Shown: positions 42,413-52,114 of the stretch, piece after piece
How positions within the stretch are numbered: position 1 is the stretch's first letter
Layout: each line of letters begins with the position of its first letter
Source of the DNA: Syntrophus sp963665935
GTDB taxonomy: Bacteria; Desulfobacterota; Syntrophia; Syntrophales; Syntrophaceae
DNA: 64,000 bases
Assembly (NCBI GenBank): GCA_963665935.1
Contig: OY762510.1
Span: 2,666,001-2,730,000 of the forward strand
Direction of reading: 5' to 3'
Position numbers and translations under genes: made by a program
The notes under the pieces: generated by a model
Database searches by the model: none
What the model saw: only the letters and a program-made list of their open reading frames with translations
Told to the model about the DNA's origin: nothing

Positions 42413-43409
42413 CCGCAGGCATTCCTGTCTTGAGGGCAAAATCGGGATTGGGAAGAGTCACCTTCACGAGATAAACCAGTTTGACCCGTTCCTTGAACGT
42501 CTGGATGATCTTAGGGGTAAACTCCCCTTCCGGAGAGATGTAGGAAACCTTGCCCTTGAAAATCCGGTTGGGAAAGGTGTCCACTTTGACATCGACGGGT
42601 TGACCCGGCCGGACTTTCCCGATCTCTGTTTCCCCGACAAAGATCTTCAGATCCACGGTGGCAAGATTCGAAAGGGTCAGCACTTCCCTTCCTGAAGAAA
42701 CGACTTCACCCGGCTCGACATTCCGGCTCAAGATGATGCCGGCGAAAGGGGCTTTCAGGGTCGTATAGGCGCTTTGAATCTTAACCTCCTTGAGGACTGC
42801 CTGGGCCGCTTCTGCCTGGGAGCGGGCGGCCTGCAGCTCCATCTGGGTGGCATCAATCTTCTGCATTGTGCTGCGGGCCTGCAGGAGCATCGCCTCTCCT
42901 TCCGTCAGGCCGGCCTTGGCGTTGTCGTAGCGAAGCTTTACGGCATCTCGCTCTTTTTCCGAAACCACGCCTCGCTGAAAAAGCTGGGCGTAACGGGCAT
43001 TGTTTTTTGCGGCATCGCTGAGGGTGTATCTCAGACTTTCCACTTGAGCGGCCGCTCTCGTTACTTCCTCGGGGAGAGATTTTCTGTACAGATTGAGAAG
43101 AATCTCCAGTTGTTTTACGTTGTTTCCCGATTTTTCCACGTTGGCCCTGGCCTGCTCGAAGCGGGCGTTCCATTCCGAGGGATCAAGTTCGGCCAACACC
43201 TGGTTCGTTCGGACGGCTTCCCCTTCCCGGACATACACAACCGCAACGCGCCCTGCGGTCTGAAAGGCAAGCTGGGAGTCCGTACTTTCAATCGTGCCGG
43301 AATAATAGGCTTCCCTCTGGCTGTTTTGCCGCTGCCCGAAATAAACCAGCAGGCTGACGGCAATCACGATGACGATCAGGATAATGAGGATGAGGCGTTT
43401 CTTCAGCAT
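42396..43409 (-). CDS. HlyD-family membrane fusion protein (YbhG-like)
   Basis: 337 residues. A single N-terminal membrane anchor (LILIILIVIVIAVSLLVYFG) is followed by lipoyl-like halves (AGRVAVVYVREGEAVRTNQVLAELDP and APFAGIILSRNVEPGEVVSSG) around a long coiled-coil. It bridges the ABC exporter to an outer-membrane channel. First gene of the operon: adaptor, ATPase, ATPase, YCII, permease, permease. Confidence 0.87.
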   Translation of the reverse strand: MLKKRLILIILIVIVIAVSLLVYFGQRQNSQREAYYSGTIESTDSQLAFQTAGRVAVVYVREGEAVRTNQVLAELDPSEWNARFEQARANVEKSGNNVKQLEILLNLYRKSLPEEVTRAAAQVESLRYTLSDAAKNNARYAQLFQRGVVSEKERDAVKLRYDNAKAGLTEGEAMLLQARSTMQKIDATQMELQAARSQAEAAQAVLKEVKIQSAYTTLKAPFAGIILSRNVEPGEVVSSGREVLTLSNLATVDLKIFVGETEIGKVRPGQPVDVKVDTFPNRIFKGKVSYISPEGEFTPKIIQTFKERVKLVYLVKVTLPNPDFALKTGMPADAWLR

Positions 43410-43982
43410 GGAACCTCTTGGGATTCTTCTTTCCGAAAAGGAGATTCGGGTTTTAAAGAATGATGCTCAATGAGCGCCCTCAATATAGCACGTCTTTTAA
43501 AGAACTTCCATTGATCATCCAGGACTCGATTCGGGTCATGTCAGTCAATTGACATCCAGGATTTTGTGCCTTTCTGTTTAAAAACCAGTCAGAGTGCGGA
43601 AAAGCTTTTTTCTATTTCCCATGGAATTTCCGGTCATCCAGGAAGAGTATCTTCCTGAAGCGTCAAGAGAATGGCTTTTCCCCTGAGGAACAGGGGGCCG
43701 GGACGAGGGAGGAAGATCTCAGGTTTTGTCTGCTCTTCGCATGTCAGATATGCGTAAACGCTTAACCTGTCAGGAAGCAGACCTTTTTGAATCGGCATCT
43801 GGCCCCGGGATGGGAAAGGCGATATATGGGGAAATCATGTCTGGTATGTCCATTGCTATAAGTCGTGCAGGTTCTTAAAAATGTTGAATTATCTGACGAA
43901 AATCCGGGATCTGCGGCCTTGCTGTTCCGGAAGTTTCCGAAAGTGCAATCATACTCTTCCCTCCAGCGGGAGTAAAAGGATT
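43410..43982. other. Divergent region between the exporter and SPOR-TPR genes
   Basis: 573 bases. It has a sigma-54-like promoter (43842-43857) reading right, a GTCAATTGAC palindrome near 43546 and an 8-bp hairpin CAGGAAGA/TCTTCCTG at about 43639-43657. No other gene is supported; the frame open from 43881 is not used as a start because the signal peptide begins at 43983. Confidence 0.45.
43842..43857 (+). promoter_or_regulatory. Sigma-54-like promoter of the SPOR-TPR/FlrBC genes
   Basis: TGGTAT, GTCCA, TTGCT with the ten-base GG-GC gap. The predicted start is near 43869, about 115 bases before the gene. Confidence 0.5.
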
Positions 43983-46559
43983 ATGACGTTACCAAACGGT
44001 GTTCGAAACAAAAGCATCCGCTTTCTGATCATCTTCTTCTGCCTTTCATGTGTCGTCCTATGGGAGCATGCCGCCTGCCGGGCAGAGGCGAATGAACAAA
44101 ATCGTCGGGTCAAACAGGTCTCTTCCTATCAAAAGGCGGAGAGTGCCATTCAGGATGTGAACAGACTAAAGTCAAAAGGTCTGGAGGCGTATTACAAGAA
44201 GGTCGAAATTCCCGGAAAGGGGACCTGGTACAGGGTCTTCGCCGCAGAATCTCAGCCACAGGTAAGGAGCCGCACGCCCGTCAAGGAGAAAAAAAGTCCG
44301 CAGACAAATGTAAAGCCGGCTCCAAATCCTTCAAGCTTTCCGGCAAAAGGGATCGTTTCTCCTCCCCAAAAGCCGAATCCGGATAAACCGGCAACCAATC
44401 CCCCAACTTCCCAGGTTAAAGAGACCGTTCCTCCTTTCCAGAAGACGGATCCGGGAAAAGCAGGAGAACGGATGCTCAAGGATACCATTTCCGGAAAATC
44501 GCAAGGGGCTTTCAGCAAAAATGTCCTTCCCGGAGAGAAGGGCGGAAAATACGAGCCGGCATCAGAGACCAAGGGCGACAGCGGATCGTCTCAACTCCCT
44601 GCCAAGGGCAGCCCCGTTTCCTCCGAATATGAGTCGGCGAAAGCGGCATTCGATGCACGCCGCTATGAGCAGGCCGCCGGCATCCTCTCTTCCCTTCTGA
44701 TCAGGAAGCAGAATGATGCCGCACAGTATGAGAGCAGCCTGCGGCTCCTCGCTGATTGCTATTATTTCCTCGGGCAAGGTGAGAGCAAAAATTTCAGGAC
44801 GCAGGCCGTCGAGTCTTATAAGAATATTCTCCGTTACTATCCTGATGTGCGCAACGGCAACGATGCCGCCAATTTCCGGCTGGCAGACAGCCTGGAACAG
44901 ATGGGGAGTTACGAGGAAGCTTATGAGGACTATGAGAATGTCCTATCAAAATATCCCAATTCCCCCTATCGGCAGGAAGCCATTTATCGGGTGGGGAAAA
45001 TTCTTTATCTGACAAAACGTTTCAACTATGCCGTCGATAAACTGAAGAACTACCTGACTTCCTATCCCGATGGCCCTTCCGCTTTCCAGGCATATTTCCT
45101 TCTGGGGTACTGTCTTCGACAAATAAACCAGAAGCCGGACGGGGATGCCTGGTATCGGAATGCGTTAACTAAATGGAATAACTTTGAGGAATTGCCGACC
45201 GAGATCCTTCATGACCTGGGGCTCTACCTGTTTTCGCAGCAGGATTACCCTCGGGCCGCAAACATTTTCAACCTCTGTTTCAACCTCCATCCGGACGATG
45301 CTTGGAGAAGGAGCGCCCTGTTCAATCTGGGAAGGTCTTATTATTTCTGGAATCGTTTTTCGGATGCATTGAAGGTATTCAGCCTGCTCCTGGAATCCTA
45401 TCCGGGAACGCTGGAAGCGAATGAAGGTATCCTTTTTATGGCGAATATCGGCGTTATCGACCCGAAGACGGACTTCAATGCCTGCATGACGGGGCGGGAC
45501 TATTTCAAAAATCCGATAGAAACCTACGATTGGATGAGGGCAAAATTTCCCGGCGGCAGCCTGGAAGAATGGCTGCTGTATCAGAAAGGGTATGCCCTGT
45601 GGAAGGCCGGTCGCTCTAAAGAGGCCCTCGACGTCTACTGCCTGCTCCTTGATTCCTTCCCCCACGGGCGTCTGCAGCAGGCAAGCAGGGGATATCTGGT
45701 GCTGAATGCAAAGCGCCTGATTGAAGAATCCTATGGAAAAGGGGATTTCCTCGCTGTTGCCGACCTTTATTACAAGATTCGCAATAAAGTTCCTCTCTCC
45801 TCTGAAGCGACCGGGATGTTCTTCAAAATAGGAGATTGTCTCTGGAAACTGGGGCTGAGAGCCGATGCCGTCGCTCTTCTGGATCGCCTGAAATCGAACG
45901 GGAACGAGGCACAGCGGGCCATTTCAGATCTCGTCATGATGGAGAGCACCTACAGCCAGGGAGAGATGACAGAGGAAAAATGGAAGGCCCTGTTGGCAGA
46001 GCTTGCGAAGAATAACGGCGAAACAGCAAACATGGCGAGGCGGAATCTGGCGAATTATCTCTACGGGAAGGGTAAGTACGACAAAGTGATCCCCTTATAT
46101 GAGGCAATGCTCAAAGGGGAAGGCCGTTCCGATCTCCTGCCGGTATCCAGAAATTACGCCCATGCCTTGAAAAATAACAGGATGTGTTCCGCCGCCATCA
46201 ACCGGTATCAGGAAATTATCAATAAGTGCAAGGAGAACCCCCAGAAGTGCGATTCGGCTTTTATCGCCGATGCCTATGCAGGTCTTGGGGACTGTTATTA
46301 TGAGGCTGCCGATTATGAACGTAATCTTGCCATGTATCAACAGGCCCTTCCGGGAATAAAGGAAAAGGAGAGTTCGATGTGGACCCTTTTCCGAATGGGA
46401 CAGAGTTACCGGAAAATGAATGATTCGGCCATGGCGGGGAAGACCTTTGCCCAGCTGAAGGAAAAAAGCGGCGATGCATTCTGGCCGAAAGTCGTTGACT
46501 ACTGGGTTGCCGACGAGGCGTGGTCCAAAAACAACAGCGAGTATTTAAAAAAGAATTAA
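43983..46559 (+). CDS. Exported SPOR-domain and TPR-repeat protein
   Basis: 858 residues from the ATG at 43983. A signal peptide or anchor (IRFLIIFFCLSCVVLWEHAACRAEA) is followed by a SPOR-like domain (about residues 40-85, QVSSYQKAESAIQDVNRLKSKG), which in other proteins binds denuded peptidoglycan. A Pro/Lys-rich linker of about 120 residues leads into a long tetratricopeptide region to the C-terminus. Probably periplasmic and involved in protein complexes at the cell wall. The gene directly precedes the flagellar kinase with an 18-base gap, so it may report on flagellar or wall assembly; this is inference. Confidence 0.75.
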   Translation: MTLPNGVRNKSIRFLIIFFCLSCVVLWEHAACRAEANEQNRRVKQVSSYQKAESAIQDVNRLKSKGLEAYYKKVEIPGKGTWYRVFAAESQPQVRSRTPVKEKKSPQTNVKPAPNPSSFPAKGIVSPPQKPNPDKPATNPPTSQVKETVPPFQKTDPGKAGERMLKDTISGKSQGAFSKNVLPGEKGGKYEPASETKGDSGSSQLPAKGSPVSSEYESAKAAFDARRYEQAAGILSSLLIRKQNDAAQYESSLRLLADCYYFLGQGESKNFRTQAVESYKNILRYYPDVRNGNDAANFRLADSLEQMGSYEEAYEDYENVLSKYPNSPYRQEAIYRVGKILYLTKRFNYAVDKLKNYLTSYPDGPSAFQAYFLLGYCLRQINQKPDGDAWYRNALTKWNNFEELPTEILHDLGLYLFSQQDYPRAANIFNLCFNLHPDDAWRRSALFNLGRSYYFWNRFSDALKVFSLLLESYPGTLEANEGILFMANIGVIDPKTDFNACMTGRDYFKNPIETYDWMRAKFPGGSLEEWLLYQKGYALWKAGRSKEALDVYCLLLDSFPHGRLQQASRGYLVLNAKRLIEESYGKGDFLAVADLYYKIRNKVPLSSEATGMFFKIGDCLWKLGLRADAVALLDRLKSNGNEAQRAISDLVMMESTYSQGEMTEEKWKALLAELAKNNGETANMARRNLANYLYGKGKYDKVIPLYEAMLKGEGRSDLLPVSRNYAHALKNNRMCSAAINRYQEIINKCKENPQKCDSAFIADAYAGLGDCYYEAADYERNLAMYQQALPGIKEKESSMWTLFRMGQSYRKMNDSAMAGKTFAQLKEKSGDAFWPKVVDYWVADEAWSKNNSEYLKKN

Positions 46560-46576
46560 AAGGCGAGACTTTGATC

Positions 46577-47785
46577 ATGAACGACATCACCTCCCTGCAG
46601 AAATCTTTTGAAGGGTTCAATCAGGCGACACTGCATATCCAGCAGGCCTTTGCCAGTCTGGAGAAGAAATTCGACAGCCTGAACCGTGAATTGGAAGAAA
46701 AAAATGAAGAGCTGCTGAGAACGCTGTCCGAAAAAGAGGAAATGAAGAGTTATCTTCAGAATATCCTGGAAAGTCTGACGAACGGCGTTCTGGTCACCAA
46801 TCTCGAAGATGAGATTCAGGTCCTGAATCATGCCTCGGAAGGCTTTCTGGGCAAACCCCAGGATGAGGTGATCGGGAAACATCTTCGTGTCCTGTTTTGC
46901 GATCTTCCCTCGTCCGAGTGGATGGATATTTTTCTGAACAAATCCTGCCAGAAGGGAAGAGGCGCCCGTCTGACTTTTAAAGACCGTCTTTTGGAAATAA
47001 CAGGATCTCCCATCAAATCGGGAGAACGGAAGACAGGGACCGTTTTTATCCTTCGGGACATCACGCGAATTGAAAAACTGGAAAGCATGGCGAAACGATC
47101 GGAGAAATTTGCCGCCCTGGGTGAAATGGCGGCGAATATCGCTCATGAAATTCGCAATCCCCTGGGAAGCATTGAACTGTATGCCTCTCTCTTAATGAAG
47201 GAATTAAAGGGCGTTCGGGAAAAGGATCGTATCTCCCGGATCATCTCCTCCGTTAAAAAGATGGATAACAAAATATCCAATCTCCTCCTTTTCACGAAAA
47301 ACAGAAATCTGATTTTACAGCGGATTCCTCTGCATAATTTTTTGAACGAGCTTCTTGGGTTCTGTGAACCCATGATTGACCGGGGAAAAATCTTCATTGC
47401 CGCAACCTATGCCGAGGATGAACCCTGGATCGAAGGGGATGTCGAAATGCTGAAACAGGCATTTTTCAACATGATTCTCAATGCCCTGCAGTCTTTGGAT
47501 TCAAAGGGGGGCAGCCTTGGTTTTGAAACATGTTACCCTCCCGGCCAGGATCAGGAGACGGACGAACCCTTTATCGAAATAAAGATCAGCGATTCCGGAA
47601 GCGGAATTCCACGGGCGATGTTGCCCCGGATCTTTGATCCTTTCTTTACGACCAGAGAAGAGGGGTCGGGTCTGGGATTGGCGATTGTCCACAATATCAT
47701 CGAAATGCATCGAGGATACATCCATGTGGAAAGTGTTGAAGGGAAAGGAACCGTTGTGCAGATTCTCTTACCATTGGTTAATTAG
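46577..47785 (+). CDS. flrB: Sensor histidine kinase, FlrB/FleS-like
   Basis: 402 residues, no membrane helix, so cytoplasmic. N-terminal coiled-coil, a PAS domain (about residues 62-170), a HisKA domain with the phosphate-accepting His190 in AANIAHEIRNPLGSIELYASL, and a HATPase domain with DSGSGIP and GSGLGLAIV. It is chosen from ATG 46577; the frame extends upstream into the TPR gene. With the next gene it forms the two-component pair that in Vibrio and Pseudomonas (FlrB/FlrC, FleS/FleR) turns on sigma-54 flagellar genes. Confidence 0.83.
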   Translation: MNDITSLQKSFEGFNQATLHIQQAFASLEKKFDSLNRELEEKNEELLRTLSEKEEMKSYLQNILESLTNGVLVTNLEDEIQVLNHASEGFLGKPQDEVIGKHLRVLFCDLPSSEWMDIFLNKSCQKGRGARLTFKDRLLEITGSPIKSGERKTGTVFILRDITRIEKLESMAKRSEKFAALGEMAANIAHEIRNPLGSIELYASLLMKELKGVREKDRISRIISSVKKMDNKISNLLLFTKNRNLILQRIPLHNFLNELLGFCEPMIDRGKIFIAATYAEDEPWIEGDVEMLKQAFFNMILNALQSLDSKGGSLGFETCYPPGQDQETDEPFIEIKISDSGSGIPRAMLPRIFDPFFTTREEGSGLGLAIVHNIIEMHRGYIHVESVEGKGTVVQILLPLVN

Positions 47786-47849
47786 CAGGAGCGGCAGGCT
47801 CTGACAGAGGCTTGGATAGATACTTAGAAAGATCCGGGTGGGATGAAAA

Positions 47850-49253
47850 ATGAAAGAAACGCGTATACTCGTTGTGGATGACGATACTTCCATGAGAATG
47901 GCCCTTTGCGAAACACTGGAAAGCTGCGGATACCTTGTTGAGACAGCGGCCAATGGTTTCGAGGCCTTGACGAAGTTCAAGGGGGGTGCCTTCGAAGCGG
48001 TCATTACGGATATGAGAATGCCGGGAATGGGCGGCATGGAGGTCTTGAAGAACATTAAAAAGATCTCTCCCGAGAGCCCCGTGATCCTCATAACCGCTTA
48101 TGGGACCGTAAACACCGCTGTTGAAGCGATGAAAGAAGGGGCGTCCGATTTTATCATGAAGCCCTTCTCTCTCGAGGACATCGAGTTTGTCGTCAAGAAC
48201 GTTCTGGCGACACAGGGCGAGAAAGAAGAGAAGGAAAGCCGGCCGGAAAGAAAACCGTCCATTGCGGGTCGGGAAATCATTACCCGGGATGAGAAGATGC
48301 TGTCCATCTTTGAATTTCTGAAAACGGTTGCCAAGAGCAGATCCAGTGTTCTGATCCAGGGGGAAAGTGGAACAGGAAAGGAATTGTTCGCCCGTTTTCT
48401 CTATCGCCACAGCGATCGGAAACACATGCCCTTTGTGGCGATCAATTGCGCTGCCATCCCGGAGAATCTCCTGGAAAGCGAAATGTTCGGCTATGAGAAA
48501 GGGGCCTTTACCGGGGCGATGCAACGGAAAATCGGGAAGTTTGAACTGGCGAACGGGGGAACGCTGCTTCTCGATGAAGTCACTGAAATGAGCCCGCATC
48601 TGCAGGCGAAACTGCTTCGGGTGATTCAGGAGAAAGAAATCGATCGCGTGGGTGGGAAGATGCCCCTGACTGTTGATGTGAGAATTATCGCCACGACCAA
48701 TGCCGATATCCGGCAGGCGATTGAAGATAAAACCTTTCGGGAGGATCTTTATTACCGGCTCAATGTCATTCCGCTGAAAATCCCCCCCCTGCGGGAAAGG
48801 AAAGGCGACATTGAACTTCTGAGCCGGCATTTTCTGGAGAAATATGCCGATCTGAACGATAAGCCCTTGCCGTCATTGGCCGACGCGACCCTGAAACGTC
48901 TGCTGGCCTATGATTGGCCGGGCAATGTCCGGGAACTGGAAAATGTCGTTGAAAGGGCTGTGCTGATCTGCCCGGGGGATAAAGTGCTGCCGGAACACCT
49001 ATACCTGGAGGATAACCCGTCCGAAGATTTATCCGCGGAAAAAATGTCCTGTTCCCCACAAGAGGTTTTATCTGGAATTCCAGAACTCAATTTGTCCGGG
49101 GACAGAACGATCTGGCAGATGGAGAAGGAGCTCATTTTCAGTACCCTGGACAAAGTCAAGGGAAACAAAACGAAGGCAGCGGAAATACTGGGAATCAGTG
49201 TCAGGACCATGCGAAACAAACTTCAGGAATATTCGTCGAAGGTCTCGGGATGA
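47850..49253 (+). CDS. flrC: Sigma-54-dependent response regulator, FlrC/FleR-like
   Basis: 467 residues. Receiver domain with Asp10/Asp11 and phospho-acceptor Asp54 (ITDMRMPGMGG), AAA+ domain with Walker A GESGTGKE at 171-178 and the sigma-54 contact loop GAFTGA at 218-223, and a C-terminal Fis-type helix-turn-helix (KTKAAEILGISVRTMRNKL). It activates sigma-54 promoters; targets very likely include the flgB promoter 30 bases downstream. Regulated by the kinase encoded just upstream. Confidence 0.88.
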   Translation: MKETRILVVDDDTSMRMALCETLESCGYLVETAANGFEALTKFKGGAFEAVITDMRMPGMGGMEVLKNIKKISPESPVILITAYGTVNTAVEAMKEGASDFIMKPFSLEDIEFVVKNVLATQGEKEEKESRPERKPSIAGREIITRDEKMLSIFEFLKTVAKSRSSVLIQGESGTGKELFARFLYRHSDRKHMPFVAINCAAIPENLLESEMFGYEKGAFTGAMQRKIGKFELANGGTLLLDEVTEMSPHLQAKLLRVIQEKEIDRVGGKMPLTVDVRIIATTNADIRQAIEDKTFREDLYYRLNVIPLKIPPLRERKGDIELLSRHFLEKYADLNDKPLPSLADATLKRLLAYDWPGNVRELENVVERAVLICPGDKVLPEHLYLEDNPSEDLSAEKMSCSPQEVLSGIPELNLSGDRTIWQMEKELIFSTLDKVKGNKTKAAEILGISVRTMRNKLQEYSSKVSG

Positions 49254-49279
49254 CTTCTCCTGGGCGCTGTCCTCTCAGA

Positions 49280-49295
49280 TGGTACACGCCTTGCT
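49280..49295 (+). promoter_or_regulatory. Sigma-54 promoter of the flgB operon
   Basis: TGGTAC, ACGCC, TTGCT with the ten-base GG-GC gap. Predicted start near 49305, only about 15 bases before flgB but still ahead of its ribosome site. Confidence 0.6.
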
Positions 49296-49319
49296 TGACT
49301 TGCCCGTAAGGGGAAAAAT

Positions 49320-49706
49320 ATGGAATTTTTGTTCAACAAGACCTTTGGAATGCTGTCCGGGATGCTTGGATACCGGTCCCAGAGAAACAAGGTGATCATG
49401 TCCAATATCGCCAATATGGACTCGCCGGATTACAAACCGAAGGATTATGTCTTTAAGAGTGATCTGGATAAGGCCATTGAAGACCAGAATAGTCTTGCTC
49501 TGGCGAAAACGGATAAAAATCATCTGCCGGCAGTTCAGGACGAAATTTCAGACAAGAATTTCAAGGTTGTGGAGACCGGAGACAAGGTGAAGATGGATGA
49601 AGAGATGACCTCTCTGGCCGAAAATCACTTGATGTACAATCTATCGGTTGAAATGCTGGCGCGTAAGTTCAAAGGATTAAACACCGTATTGAAGGAGACG
49701 AAATAA
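49320..49706 (+). CDS. flgB: Flagellar basal-body rod protein FlgB
   Basis: 128 residues. Rod protein linking the MS ring to the distal rod. The N-terminal SNIANMDSPDYKPKDY is the Flg_bb_rod signature. First gene of the flgBC-fliEFGHIJ-motE operon; it starts at an ATG with AAGGGGA six bases upstream. FlgC follows one base later. Confidence 0.9.
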   Translation: MEFLFNKTFGMLSGMLGYRSQRNKVIMSNIANMDSPDYKPKDYVFKSDLDKAIEDQNSLALAKTDKNHLPAVQDEISDKNFKVVETGDKVKMDEEMTSLAENHLMYNLSVEMLARKFKGLNTVLKETK

Positions 49707-49707
49707 T

Positions 49708-50139
49708 ATGGATTTTCTGACATCGTTTCGCATCTGCAGTTCCGGCTTTGCCGCTCAAAGGGCAAAAATGGATGTTATCTCCAGTAATCTGGCCAATGTC
49801 AGCACCACCCGCACGCCCGAGGGGGGGCCTTATAAAAGGCAAACAGCGGTTTTCTCGTCGGAAAATGTCAATAAAAAATTCAGTTTCGGCGACAAGCTCA
49901 GGGATGCCGTAAAGGAGGTCTCCCTGAAGGAAGTGGTTCAAGACAAGGAAAGTGCAAGGAAAGTCTATAATCCATCCCATCCCGATGCCGATGAACAGGG
50001 CAATGTCGCCATGCCCAACGTCAATGTCGTAACTGAAATGACGGATATGATCACGGCAAGCAGGGCCTATGAGGCTTGTGTCACGGCCTTTGACGCGACG
50101 AAGAACATGGCGCTCAAGACCCTGGATATCGGGAAGTAG
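49708..50139 (+). CDS. flgC: Flagellar basal-body rod protein FlgC
   Basis: 143 residues. N-terminal SNLANVSTTRTPEGGPYKRQ and C-terminal VTEMTDMITASRAYEACVTAFDATKNM are typical of FlgC. Proximal rod component assembled in the periplasm after export through the flagellar type III system. Its ribosome site AAGGAG is inside flgB. Confidence 0.93.
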   Translation: MDFLTSFRICSSGFAAQRAKMDVISSNLANVSTTRTPEGGPYKRQTAVFSSENVNKKFSFGDKLRDAVKEVSLKEVVQDKESARKVYNPSHPDADEQGNVAMPNVNVVTEMTDMITASRAYEACVTAFDATKNMALKTLDIGK

Positions 50140-50158
50140 GGGCATATGAGGTGAAGCA

Positions 50159-50464
50159 ATGAACGATTTAACAATCCAGGGCAAGTTAACGCCGCCCTCA
50201 ACTCTTACAGAGACGAAGAGCGGCGGGGGAAAAAGCGAAGGGACATCTTCTTTCAGCGATGTCCTCAAGAATACCATAAATGATATCAATAAACTGCAGA
50301 ATGACGCCGATTCAGCGATATCAAAGGTGCAGGTTCATGATACGGGCAGCATCCATGAAGCCATGATCGCCCTGGAAAAGGCGAGTATCTCTTTCCAGAC
50401 CATGATGCAGGTCAGAAATAAAATCATCGATGCCTATCAGGAAGTCATGAGGATGCAGGTGTGA
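50159..50464 (+). CDS. fliE: Flagellar hook-basal body protein FliE
   Basis: 101 residues. Junction protein between the MS ring (FliF) and the rod. The C-terminal helix IHEAMIALEKASISFQTMMQVRNKIIDAYQEVMRM is the FliE signature. GAGGTGA lies five bases before the ATG. Confidence 0.92.
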   Translation: MNDLTIQGKLTPPSTLTETKSGGGKSEGTSSFSDVLKNTINDINKLQNDADSAISKVQVHDTGSIHEAMIALEKASISFQTMMQVRNKIIDAYQEVMRMQV

Positions 50465-50511
50465 GCTTTGTCATATTTCCTTGGAATATTAAAGGGTAAG
50501 CGTTTTTCAGC

Positions 50512-52041
50512 ATGAAACCTTTTTTACAGTTTTTTGAAAAAATCCGGCAAAGTTTTATGGAACTGACGCCGGCGAGGAAATTGTCCCTCCTCATTGCGGC
50601 AGGGGTTACGTTGTCCGTTCTGGCGGCGATGGTTTATCTGGCAAACCGCACCGAATATAAAGTTCTCTTTTCCCAGTTGTCCAGTGAAGACGCCTCAGCG
50701 ATTGTAACGAAACTCAAGGAGAAAAAACTTCCCTATGAAGTAACCTCATCGGGAAACACGATTCTTGTGCCCGCTGAAAAAGTGTCAGAGCTTCGCTTGG
50801 AACTGGCGGGTTCTGGTTTGCCTCAGGGCGGCGGGGTAGGCTTTGAGATTTTTGATCAGAAAACCCTGGGTGTTACGGAATTCGAACAGCAAATGAATTA
50901 TCGGCGCGCTCTTCAAGGCGAATTGGCACGGACGATCAAGGGATTGGAGGAAATAGAATCCAGCCGCGTCCATATTGCCCTGCCGAAAGAATCCCTCTTT
51001 GTCAGTGAAGAAAAAAAGCCGACCGCTTCCGTCACCCTCAAACTGAAGCCGGGCCGTTCCCTGAGCGCATCGCAGATCGAAGGAATCGCCCATCTGGTGG
51101 CAAGTAGCGTTGAAGGCCTGAATGCCGATGACGTCATTATTGTCGATAATAAAGGCAGTATCTTATCCAAGTTAAAAGGAGAAGCAAGGATTTCCGGGTT
51201 GTCCAGTTCTCAGGCTGAATTCCAGCGCAATCTTGAAAAAGACACGGCTGTCCGAATTCAGTCCCTTCTGGAAAATGTCGTCGGGCAGGGGAAGGCCGTG
51301 GTTCGAGTGGCGGCGGATCTCGATTTCCGCGTAGCTGAAAAAACGGAAGAGTCCTATGATCCCGAGTCCCCGGTGGTGAGGAGCACTCAGAAACAATCCG
51401 AAAAAGCGGCCAATTCCGGCGCGGCCAACTCGAGTGCCGGTCAGGAAAGGCTGGATGAAATCATCAATTACGAAATCAATAAAACCGTCACGAAAACCGT
51501 CATGCCTACTGGTGAGATTAAAAAGCTTTCCATCGCTGTTCTCGTCGACGGTGTTTATACCAAAGATAAAAAAGGCGTAGAAAGTTATTCGCCAAGAGAC
51601 AAAAAGGAAATTGAATCCATTGAACAACTCGTTCGAACCTCTGCAGGATTCAGCGCTTCTCGCGGAGATCAGGTCGCGGTGACCAATATGCCGTTCAAAA
51701 AAGTGGATTCGGAGGATGCCGAAAGCGGAACGGCCTGGATTGGAAATGGCCTGGAACGATATTCCTCTCTGATTAAATATCTGCTCCTTTTGGTTGTGGT
51801 GGTTCTTGCCTTCTTCTTCGTCATTCGTCCCCTCATTCGGGGAATAGCCGGACAGACGTCTGAAAAGGCCATTGGGAATGAGGCGCTTCCAGTAGATGTT
51901 ATTGAATTAAAAGGGAATCCTTCCTCTCTGGCTTTGATGCCCGTTCCGGATAAAGAGTTATCGGAGGTAGATTTGGCAAGAAAACTGGCGATGGAGGATT
52001 CCAAGGCTTTCGCTGAACTGTTGCGTAACTGGTTGAAATGA
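50512..52041 (+). CDS. fliF: Flagellar MS-ring protein FliF
   Basis: 509 residues. Two membrane helices (about residues 22-44 and 425-448) enclose a large periplasmic ring-building domain, as expected. The motif YKVLFSQLSSEDASAIVTKLKEKKLPYEV is conserved. The C-terminal tail (LARKLAMEDSKAFAELLRNWLK) binds FliG, whose gene follows. It forms the platform of the flagellar basal body. Confidence 0.93.
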   Translation: MKPFLQFFEKIRQSFMELTPARKLSLLIAAGVTLSVLAAMVYLANRTEYKVLFSQLSSEDASAIVTKLKEKKLPYEVTSSGNTILVPAEKVSELRLELAGSGLPQGGGVGFEIFDQKTLGVTEFEQQMNYRRALQGELARTIKGLEEIESSRVHIALPKESLFVSEEKKPTASVTLKLKPGRSLSASQIEGIAHLVASSVEGLNADDVIIVDNKGSILSKLKGEARISGLSSSQAEFQRNLEKDTAVRIQSLLENVVGQGKAVVRVAADLDFRVAEKTEESYDPESPVVRSTQKQSEKAANSGAANSSAGQERLDEIINYEINKTVTKTVMPTGEIKKLSIAVLVDGVYTKDKKGVESYSPRDKKEIESIEQLVRTSAGFSASRGDQVAVTNMPFKKVDSEDAESGTAWIGNGLERYSSLIKYLLLLVVVVLAFFFVIRPLIRGIAGQTSEKAIGNEALPVDVIELKGNPSSLALMPVPDKELSEVDLARKLAMEDSKAFAELLRNWLK

Positions 52042-52114
52042 GAGACGAGCAACGTCAATTAAAGAAAGTGAAGGCAAATGGGTGTCGTTAAATCGAATGT
52101 CTGGACGGTGAGTA

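Noticed and set aside
47778..48830. 350-codon minus-strand frame across flrC
   Set aside because: Antisense to a well-conserved regulator; no recognisable family.
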